Source: Sabellastarte sp. h YS-2021 (taxonomy: Eukaryota > Annelida > Polychaeta > Sabellida > Sabellidae). From it: DNA of 64,000 nt. Positions 54,067 through 64,000 of the stretch are shown piece after piece (within the stretch, counting starts at the first letter, position 1; each line of letters begins with the position of its first letter). The stretch is taken from the NCBI GenBank assembly GCA_964017235.1, contig OZ024929.1, forward strand, positions 64,203,603 to 64,267,602. The letters are read 5' to 3'. The notes beneath the pieces are model-generated. The model saw only the letters and a program-made list of their open reading frames with translations, had not been told where the DNA came from and did no database searches. Made by a program: the position numbers and the translations under genes.

Positions 54067-57000
54067 CTTACTTTTGGGTGATCTACCACATAGTGAAGTT
54101 GCAGAACTGTAGCTCTTTGGATAGTTGAGTAACAGCTACTAAAATAAGTAAATGTCTTTTATCTCTAAAAGTATTACAGATAGGCAATTTCTTCTAAATA
54201 AGTCATTCACCTACTTTTGGCTGATCTACCACATAATGAAGTTGCAGAACTGTAGCTCTTTGGATAGTTAATTAATAGCTACTAAAATGAGGAAATGTCT
54301 TTTATCTCTGAAAGTATTACAGATAGGCAATTTCTTCTAAATAAGTCATTCACCTACTTTTGGCTGATCTACCACATAGTGAAGTTGCAGAACTGTAGCT
54401 CTTTGGATAGCTGAGTAATAGCTACTAAAATGAGGAAATGTCTTTTATCTTTAAAAATATTACAGGTAGGCAATTTCTTCTAAATAAGTCATTCACCTAC
54501 TTTTGGCTGATCTACCACATAGTGAAGTTGCAGAACTGTAGCTGTTTCCATAGCTGAGTAACAGCTACTAAAATGAGTAAATGTCTTTTATCTCTAAAAG
54601 TAATACAGGTAGGCAATTTCTCCTAAATAAGTCATTCACCTACTTTTGGCTGATCTACCACATAGTGAAGTTGCAGAACTGTAGCTCTTTGCATAGCTGA
54701 GTAATAGCTACTAAAATGAGTAAATATCTTTTATCTCTAAAAGTATCACAGTTAGGCATTTTCTTCGAGATAAGTCATTCACCTACTTTTGTGTGATCTA
54801 CCACATAGTGAAGCTGCAGAACTGTAGCTGTTTGGATAGCTGAGTAATAGCTACTAAAATGAGGAAATGTCTTTTATCTCTAAAAGTATTACAGATAGGC
54901 AATTGTTTCTAAATAAGTCATTCACCTACTTTTGGGTGGTCTACCACATAGTGAAGTTGCAGAACTGTAGCTCTTTGGATAGCTGAGTAATAGCTACTAA
55001 AATGAGGAAATGTCTTTTATCTCTAAAAGTATTACAGATAGGCAATTTCTTCTAAATAAGTCATTCACCTACTTTTGGGTGATCTACCACATAGTGAAGT
55101 TGCAGAACTGTAGCTGTTTGGATAGCTGAGTAATAGCTACTAAAATGAGGAAATGTCTTTTATCTCTGAAAGTATTACAGATAGGCAATTTCTTCTAAAT
55201 AAATCATTCACCTACTTTTGGGTGATCTACCACATAGTGAAGTTGCAGAACTGTAGCTCTTTGCATAGCTGAGTAATAGCTACTAAAATGAGTAAATATC
55301 TTTTATCTCTAAAAGTATTACAGGTAGGCAATTTCTTCTAAATAAGTCATTCACCTACTTTTGGCTGATCTACCACATAGTGAAGTTGCAGAACTGTAGC
55401 TGTTTCCATAGCTGAGTAACAGCTACTAAAATGAGTAAATGTCTTTTATCTCTAAAAGTAATACAGGTAGGCAATTTCTTCTAAATAAGTGATTCACCTA
55501 CTTTTGGCTGATCTACCACATAGTGAAGTTGCAGAACTGTAGCTCTTTGGATAGCTGAGTAGTAGCTACTAAAATGAGGAAATGTCTTTTATCTCTAAAA
55601 ATATTACAGATAGGCAAATTCTTCTAGATAAGTCATTCACCTACTCTTGGGTGGTCTACCACATAGTGAAGTTGCAGAACTGTAGCTCTTTGGATAGCTG
55701 AGTAATAGCTACTGAAATGAGTAAATATCTTTTATCTCTAAAAGTATCACAGGTAGGCATTTTCTTCTAAATAAGTCATTCACCTACTTTTGGCTGATCT
55801 ACCACATAGTGAAGTTGCAGAACTGTAGCTGTTTGGATAGCTGAGTAATAGCTACTAAAATGAGTAAATGTCTTTTATCTCTGAAAGTATTACAGATAGG
55901 CAATTTCTTCTAAATAAGTCATTCACCTACTTTTGGCTGATCTACCACATAGTGAAGTTGCAGAACTGTAGCTCTTTGGATAGTTGAGTAATAGCTACTA
56001 AAATGAGTAAATGTCTTTTATCTCTAAAAGTATTACAGGTAGGCAATTTCTTCTAAATAAGTCATTCACCTACTTTTGGCTGATCTACCACATAGTGAAG
56101 TTGCAGAACTGTAGCTGTTTCCATAGCTGAGTAACAGCTACTAAAATGAGTAAATGTCTTTTATCTCTAAAAGTAATACAGGTAGGCAATTTCTCCTAAA
56201 TAAGTCATTCACCTACTTTTGGCTGATCTACCACATAGTGAAGTTGCAGAACTGTAGCTCTTTGCATAGCTGAGTAATAGCTACTAAAATGAGTAAATAT
56301 CTTTTATCTCTAAAAGTATTACAGGTAGGCAATTTCTTCTAAATAAGTCATTCACCTACTTTTGGCTGATCTACCACATAGTGAAGTTGCAGAACTGTAG
56401 CTGTTTCCATAGCTGAGTAACAGCTACTAAAATGAGTAAATGTCTTTTATCTCTAAAAGTAATACAGGTAGGCAATTTCTTCTAAATAAGTGATTCACCT
56501 ACTTTTGGCTGATCTACCACATAGTGAAGTTGCAGAACTGTAGCTGTTTGGATAGCTGAGTAGTAGCTACTAAAATGAGGAAATGTCTTTTATCTCTAAA
56601 AATATTACAGATACGCAAATTCTTCTAAATAAGTCATTCACCTACTCTTGGGTGGTCTACCACATAGTGAAGTTGCAGAACTGTAGCTCTTTGGATAGCT
56701 GAGTAATAGCTACTGAAATGAGTAAATATCTTTTATCTCTAAAAGTATCACAGGTAGGCATTTTCTTCTAAATAAGTCATTCACCTACTTTTGGCTGATC
56801 TACCACATAGTGAAGTTGCAGAACTGTAGCTGTTTGGATAGCTGAGTAATAGCTACTAAAATGAGGAAATGTCTTTTATCTCTGAAAGTATTACAGATAG
56901 GCAATTTCTTCTAAATAAGTCATTCACCTACTTTTGGCTGATCTACCACATAGTGAAGTTGCAGAACTGTAGCTCTTTGGATAGTTGAGTAATAGCTACT

Positions 57001-60000
57001 AAAATGAGTAAATGTCTTTTATCTCTAAAAGTATTACAGGTAGGCAATTTCTTCTAAATAAGTCATTCACCTACTTTTGGCTGATCTACCACATAGTGAA
57101 GTTGCAGAACTGTAGCTGTTTCCATAGCTGAGTAACAGCTACTAAAATGAGTAAATGTCTTTTATCTCTAAAAGTAATACAGGTAGGCAATTTCTCCTAA
57201 ATAAGTCATTCACCTACTTTTGGCTGATCTACCACATAGTGAAGTTGCAGAACTGTAGCTCTTTGGATAGCTGAGTAATAGCTGCTAAAATGAGTAAATG
57301 TCTTTTATCTCTAAAAGTAATACAGGTAGGCAATTTCTCCTAAATAAGTCATTCACCTACTTTTGGCTGATCTACCACATAGTGAAGTTGCAGAACTGTA
57401 GCTCTTTGGATAGCTGAGTAATAGCTACTAAAATGAGTAAATATCTTTTATCTCTAAAAGTATTACAGATAGGCAATTTCTTCTAAATAAGTCATTCACC
57501 TACTTTTGGGTGATCTACCACATAGTGAAGTTGCAGAACTGTAGCTGTTTGGATAGCTGAGTAATAGCTACTAAAATGAGGAAATGTCTTTTATCTCTGA
57601 AAGTATTACAGATAGGCAATTTCTTCTAAATAAATCATTCACCTACTTTTGGGTGATCTACCACATAGTGAAGTTGCAGAACTGTAGCTCTTTGCATAGC
57701 TGAGTAATAGCTACTAAAATGAGTAAATATCTTTTATCTCTAAAAGTATTACAGGTAGGCAATTTCTTCTAAATAAGTCATTCACCTACTTTTGGCTGAT
57801 CTACCACATAGTGAAGTTGCAGAACTGTAGCTGTTTCCATAGCTGAGTAACAGCTACTAAAATGAGTAAATGTCTTTTATCTCTAAAAGTAATACAGGTA
57901 GGCAATTTCTTCTAAATAAGTGATTCACCTACTTTTGGCTGATCTACCACATAGTGAAGTTGCAGAACTGTAGCTGTTTGGATAGCTGAGTAGTAGCTAC
58001 TAAAATGAGGAAATGTCTTTTATCTCTAAAAATATTACAGATAGGCAAATTCTTCTAAATAAGTCATTCACCTACTCTTGGGTGGTCTACCACATAGTGA
58101 AGTTGCAGAACTGTAGCTCTTTGGATAGTTGAGTAATAGCTACTAAAATGAGTAAATGTCTTTTATCTCTAAAAGTATTACAGATAGGCAATTTCTTCTA
58201 AATAAGTCATTCACCTACTTTTGGGTGATCTACCACATAGTGAAGTTGCAGAACTGTAGCTGTTTGGATAGCTGAGTAATAGCTACTAAAATGAGGAAAT
58301 GTCTTTTATCTCTGAAAGTATTACAGATAGGCAATTTCTTCTAAATAAGTCATTCACCTACTTTTGGCTGATCTACCACATAGTGAAGTTGCAGAACTGT
58401 AGCTCTTTGCATAGCTGAGTAATAGCTACTAAAATGAGGAAATGTCTTTTATCTCTAAAAGTATTACAGATAGGCAATTTCTTCTAAATAAATCATTCAC
58501 CTACTTTTGGGTGATCTACCACATAGTGAAGTTGCAGAACTGTAGCTCTTTGGATAGTTGAGTAATAGCTACTAAAATGAGTAAATGTCTTTTATCTCTA
58601 AAAGTATTACAGGTAGGCAATTTCTTCTAAATAAGTCATTCACCTACTTTTGGGTGATCTACCACATAGTGAAGTTGCAGAACTGTAGCTGTTTCCATAG
58701 CTGAGTAACAGCTACTAAAATGAGTAAATGTCTTTTATCTCTAAAAGTAATACAGGTAGGCAATTTCTCCTAAATAAGTCATTCACCTACTTTTGGCTGA
58801 TCTACCACATAGTGAAGTTGCAGAACTGTAGCTATTTGGATAGCTGAGTAATAGCTACTAAAATGAGTAAATGTCATCTCTAAAAGTATTACAGATAGGC
58901 AATTTCTTCTAAATAAGTCATTCACCTACTTTTGGGTGGTCTACCACATAGTGAAGTTGCAGAACTGTAGCTCTTTGGATAGCTGAGTAATAGCTACTAA
59001 AATGAGTAAATATCTTTTATCTCTAAAAGTATCACAGGTAGGCAATTTCTTCTAAATAAGTGATTCACCTACTTTTGGCTGATCTACCACATAGTGAAGT
59101 TGCAGAACTGTAGCTGTTTGGATAGCTGAGTAGTAGCTACTAAAATGAGGAAATGTCTTTTATCTCTAAAAATATTACAGATAGGCAAATTCTTCTAAAT
59201 AAGTCATTCACCTACTTTTGGGTGATCTACCACATAGTGAAGTTGCAGAACTGTAGCTGTTTGGATAGCTGAGTAATAGCTACTAAAATGAGGAAATGTC
59301 TTTTATCTCTGAAAGTATTACAGATAGGCAATTTCTTCTAAATAAGTCATTCACCTACTTTTGGCTGATCTACCACATAGTGAAGTTGCAGAACTGTAGC
59401 TCTTTGCATAGCTGAGTAATAGCTACTAAAATGAGGAAATGTCTTTTATCTCTAAAAGTATTACAGATAGGCAATTTCTTCTAAATAAATCATTCACCTA
59501 CTTTTGGGTGATCTACCACATAGTGAAGTTGCAGAACTGTAGCTCTTTGGATAGTTGAGTAATAGCTACTAAAATGAGTAAATGTCTTTTATCTCTAAAA
59601 GTATTACAGGTAGGCAATTTCTTCTAAATAAGTCATTCACCTACTTTTGGGTGATCTACCACATAGTGAAGTTGCAGAACTGTAGCTGTTTCCATAGCTG
59701 AGTAACAGCTACTAAAATGAGTAAATGTCTTTTATCTCTAAAAGTAATACAGGTAGGCAATTTCTCCTAAATAAGTCATTCACCTACTTTTGGCTGATCT
59801 ACCACATAGTGAAGTTGCAGAACTGTAGCTATTTGGATAGCTGAGTAATAGCTACTAAAATGAGTAAATGTCATCTCTAAAAGTATTACAGATAGGCAAT
59901 TTCTTCTAAATAAGTCATTCACCTACTTTTGGGTGGTCTACCACATAGTGAAGTTGCAGAACTGTAGCTCTTTGGATAGCTGAGTAATAGCTACTAAAAT

Positions 60001-63000
60001 GAGTAAATATCTTTTATCTCTAAAAGTATCACAGGTAGGCAATTTCTTCTAAATAAGTGATTCACCTACTTTTGGCTGATCTACCACATAGTGAAGTTGC
60101 AGAACTGTAGCTGTTTGGATAGCTGAGTAGTAGCTACTAAAATGAGGAAATGTCTTTTATCTCTAAAAATATTACAGATAGGCAAATTCTTCTAAATAAG
60201 TCATTCACCTACTCTTGGGTGGTCTACCACATAGTGAAGTTGCAGAACTGTAGCTCTTTGGATAGCTGAGTAATAGCTACTGAAATGAGTAAATATCTTT
60301 TATCTCTAAAAGTATCACAGGTAGGCATTTTCTTCTAAATAAGTCATTCACCTACTTTTGGCTGATCTACCACATAGTGAAGTTGCAGAACTGTAGCTGT
60401 TTGGATAGCTGAGTAATAGCTACTAAAATGAGGAAATGTCTTTTATCTCTGAAAGTATTACAGATAGGCAATTTCTTCTAAATAAGTCATTCACCTACTT
60501 TTGGCTGATCTACCACATAGTGAAGTTGCAGAACTGTAGCTCTTTGGATAGTTGAGTAATAGCTACTAAAATGAGTAAATGTCTTTTATCTCTAAAAGTA
60601 TTACAGGTAGGCAATTTCTTCTAAATAAGTCATTCACCTACTTTTGGCTGATCTACCACATAGTGAAGTTGCAGAACTGTAGTTGTTTCCATAGCTGAGT
60701 AACAGCTACTAAAATGAGTAAATGTCTTTTATCTCTAAAAGTAATACAGGTAGGCAATTTCTCCTAAATAAGTCATTCACCTACTTTTGGCTGATCTACC
60801 ACATAGTGAAGTTGCAGAACTGTAGCTCTTTGGATAGCTGAGTAATAGCTACTAAAATGAGTAAATATCTTTTATCTCTAAAAGTATTACAGATAGGCAA
60901 TTTCTTCTAAATAAGTCATTCACCTACTTTTGGGTGATCTACCACATAGTGAAGTTGCAGAACTGTAGCTGTTTGGATAGCTGAGTAATAGCTACTAAAA
61001 TGAGGAAATGTCTTTTATCTCTGAAAGTATTACAGATAGGCAATTTCTTCTAAATAAATCATTCACCTACTTTTGGGTGATCTACCACATAGTGAAGTTG
61101 CAGAACTGTAGCTCTTTGCATAGCTGAGTAATAGCTACTAAAATGAGTAAATATCTTTTATCTCTAAAAGTATTACAGGTAGGCAATTTCTTCTAAATAA
61201 GTCATTCACCTACTTTTGGCTGATCTACCACATAGTGAAGTTGCAGAACTGTAGCTGTTTCCATAGCTGAGTAACAGCTACTAAAATGAGTAAATGTCTT
61301 TTATCTCTAAAAGTAATACAGGTAGGCAATTTCTTCTAAATAAGTGATTCACCTACTTTTGGCTGATCTACCACATAGTGAAGTTGCAGAACTGTAGCTG
61401 TTTGGATAGCTGAGTAGTAGCTACTAAAATGAGGAAATGTCTTTTATCTCTAAAAATATTACAGATAGGCAAATTCTTCTAAATAAGTCATTCACCTACT
61501 CTTGGGTGGTCTACCACATAGTGAAGTTGCAGAACTGTAGCTCTTTGGATAGTTGAGTAATAGCTACTAAAATGAGTAAATGTCTTTTATCTCTAAAAGT
61601 ATTACAGATAGGCAATTTCTTCTAAATAAGTCATTCACCTACTTTTGGGTGATCTACCACATAGTGAAGTTGCAGAACTGTAGCTGTTTGGATAGCTGAG
61701 TAATAGCTACTAAAATGAGGAAATGTCTTTTATCTCTGAAAGTATTACAGATAGGCAATTTCTTCTAAATAAGTCATTCACCTACTTTTGGCTGATCTAC
61801 CACATAGTGAAGTTGCAGAACTGTAGCTCTTTGCATAGCTGAGTAATAGCTACTAAAATGAGGAAATGTCTTTTATCTCTAAAAGTATTACAGATAGGCA
61901 ATTTCTTCTAAATAAATCATTCACCTACTTTTGGGTGATCTACCACATAGTGAAGTTGCAGAACTGTAGCTCTTTGGATAGTTGAGTAATAGCTACTAAA
62001 ATGAGTAAATGTCTTTTATCTCTAAAAGTATTACAGGTAGGCAATTTCTTCTAAATAAGTCATTCACCTACTTTTGGCTGATCTACCACATAGTGAAGTT
62101 GCAGAACTGTAGCTGTTTCCATAGCTGAGTAACAGCTACTAAAATGAGTAAATGTCTTTTATCTCTAAAAGTAATACAGGTAGGCAATTTCTCCTAAATA
62201 AGTCATTCACCTACTTTTGGCTGATCTACCACATAGTGAAGTTGCAGAACTGTAGCTATTTGGATAGCTGAGTAATAGCTACTAAAATGAGTAAATGTCA
62301 TCTCTAAAAGTATTACAGATAGGCAATTTCTTCTAAATAAGTCATTCACCTACTTTTGGGTGGTCTACCACATAGTGAAGTTGCAGAACTGTAGCTCTTT
62401 GGATAGCTGAGTAATAGCTACTAAAATGAGTAAATATCTTTTATCTCTAAAAGTATCACAGGTAGGCAATTTCTTCTAAATAAGTGATTCACCTACTTTT
62501 GGCTGATCTACCACATAGTGAAGTTGCAGAACTGTAGCTGTTTGGATAGCTGAGTAGTAGCTACTAAAATGAGGAAATGTCTTTTATCTCTAAAAATATT
62601 ACAGATAGGCAAATTCTTCTAAATAAGTCATTCACCTACTCTTGGGTGGTCTACCACATAGTGAAGTTGCAGAACTGTAGCTCTTTGGATAGCTGAGTAA
62701 TAGCTACTGAAATGAGTAAATATCTTTTATCTCTAAAAGTATCACAGGTAGGCATTTTCTTCTAAATAAGTCATTCACCTACTTTTGGCTGATCTACCAC
62801 ATAGTGAAGTTGCAGAACTGTAGCTGTTTGGATAGCTGAGTAATAGCTACTAAAATGAGGAAATGTCTTTTATCTCTGAAAGTATTACAGATAGGCAATT
62901 TCTTCTAAATAAGTCATTCACCTACTTTTGGCTGATCTACCACATAGTGAAGTTGCAGAACTGTAGCTCTTTGGATAGTTGAGTAATAGCTACTAAAATG

Positions 63001-64000
63001 AGTAAATGTCTTTTATCTCTAAAAGTATTACAGGTAGGCAATTTCTTCTAAATAAGTCATTCACCTACTTTTGGCTGATCTACCACATAGTGAAGTTGCA
63101 GAACTGTAGTTGTTTCCATAGCTGAGTAACAGCTACTAAAATGAGTAAATGTCTTTTATCTCTAAAAGTAATACAGGTAGGCAATTTCTCCTAAATAAGT
63201 CATTCACCTACTTTTGGCTGATCTACCACATAGTGAAGTTGCAGAACTGTAGCTCTTTGGATAGCTGAGTAATAGCTACTAAAATGAGTAAATATCTTTT
63301 ATCTCTAAAAGTATTACAGATAGGCAATTTCTTCTAAATAAGTCATTCACCTACTTTTGGGTGATCTACCACATAGTGAAGTTGCAGAACTGTAGCTGTT
63401 TGGATAGCTGAGTAATAGCTACTAAAATGAAGAAATGTCTTTTATCTCTGAAAGTATTACAGATAGGCAATTTCTTCTAAATAAATCATTCACCTACTTT
63501 TGGGTGATCTACCACATAGTGAAGTTGCAGAACTGTAGCTCTTTGCATAGCTGAGTAATAGCTACTAAAATGAGTAAATATCTTTTATCTCTAAAAGTAT
63601 TACAGGTAGGCAATTTCTTCTAAATAAGTCATTCACCTACTTTTGGCTGATCTACCACATAGTGAAGTTGCAGAACTGTAGCTGTTTCCATAGCTGAGTA
63701 ACAGCTACTAAAATGAGTAAATGTCTTTTATCTCTAAAAGTAATACAGGTAGGCAATTTCTTCTAAATAAGTGATTCACCTACTTTTGGCTGATCTACCA
63801 CATAGTGAAGTTGCAGAACTGTAGCTGTTTGGATAGCTGAGTAGTAGCTACTAAAATGAGGAAATGTCTTTTATCTCTAAAAATATTACAGATAGGCAAA
63901 TTCTTCTAAATAAGTCATTCACCTACTCTTGGGTGGTCTACCACATAGTGAAGTTGCAGAACTGTAGCTCTTTGGATAGTTGAGTAATAGCTACTAAAAT
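54067..64000 (+). repeat. 143-bp satellite-like array with higher-order structure (about 69 copies)
   Basis: It continues the array after the insertion and runs off the window. Monomer variants recur in fixed order. ACTGAAATG stands at 55711, 56712, 60279 and 62706 (steps of 7, 25 and 17 monomers). A 4-bp-deleted variant (AATGTCATCTC) is at about 58871, 59868 and 62295 (steps 997 and 2,427). A variant AGTTGTTTCC is at 60681 and 63108 (2,427). Repeats of 7 monomers (about 1,001 bp) and 17 monomers (2,427 bp) are therefore layered. Confidence 0.93.

Larger units (their letters stand above)
45629..64000 (+). other. SEC11: next SEC11 intron (continues beyond the window)
   Basis: Starts with the donor GTAGGC. 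It contains only repeat elements and arrays, listed separately. At least 18.4 kb long if the last exon lies downstream; I did not find that exon here. Confidence 0.7.

Noticed and set aside
49400-64000. CRISPR array or centromere
   Set aside because: Repeats are contiguous 143-bp monomers without unique spacers, in an animal intron. Centromere function cannot be inferred from sequence alone.

Overview
This window is animal genomic DNA, most likely from a bivalve mollusc. The sequence is AT-rich, split by spliced exons and full of DIRS-type tyrosine-recombinase retrotransposons, PIF/Harbinger DNA transposons, tRNA-derived SINEs and hairpin-headed tandem-repeat elements of a kind known from bivalves. 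The species is an inference; no species marker is visible. I see no prokaryotic or CRISPR features.

The only host gene I can support is SEC11, the catalytic subunit of the ER signal peptidase complex, on the + strand. One exon lies at 1023-1142 and the next at 45571-45628. Both have canonical splice sites and compatible phase, so 44,428 bp of nested mobile DNA (1143-45570) form one intron. The following intron runs at least from 45629 to the window end and is mostly satellite-like repeat.

Layout of the big intron: a 146-bp minisatellite carrying perfect DR1 nuclear-receptor sites (1300-2040); small repeats and hairpins (2600-6420); two related DIRS elements, A and B, rearranged by a 4.57-kb tandem duplication (6640-20805); a 7.86-kb PIF/Harbinger element with TTA target duplications, convergent transposase and MADF genes, and insertions of a SINE and a hairpin-headed tandem-repeat element (21191-29047); a SINE relic and another hairpin-headed element (29235-30728); a hAT 3' fragment (30729-31142); an old minus-strand tyrosine-recombinase element E (31940-32684 and 41817-42755) split by a 9.1-kb DIRS element C, which itself carries a 3.9-kb hairpin-headed element and a SINE; a fourth, internally deleted DIRS element D (43393-44530); and an antisense L1-like LINE fragment that runs almost to the SEC11 splice acceptor.

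Downstream of the second exon are a dimeric repeat array of about 315-320 bp (45940-49400) and about 14.5 kb of 143-bp monomers with higher-order periodicity, interrupted by a 1,229-bp element.

The most notable signal is a small Cys-rich reading frame. It sits directly behind, and in frame with, the gag stop codon of all three DIRS families (A, B and C), and overlaps the reverse-transcriptase frame. A second is that two independently inserted tandem-repeat elements share one architecture (5' hairpin, monomer arrays, inverted copy of the 5' motif, 3' hairpin). One of them interrupts a gag frame so exactly that the empty site can be read.
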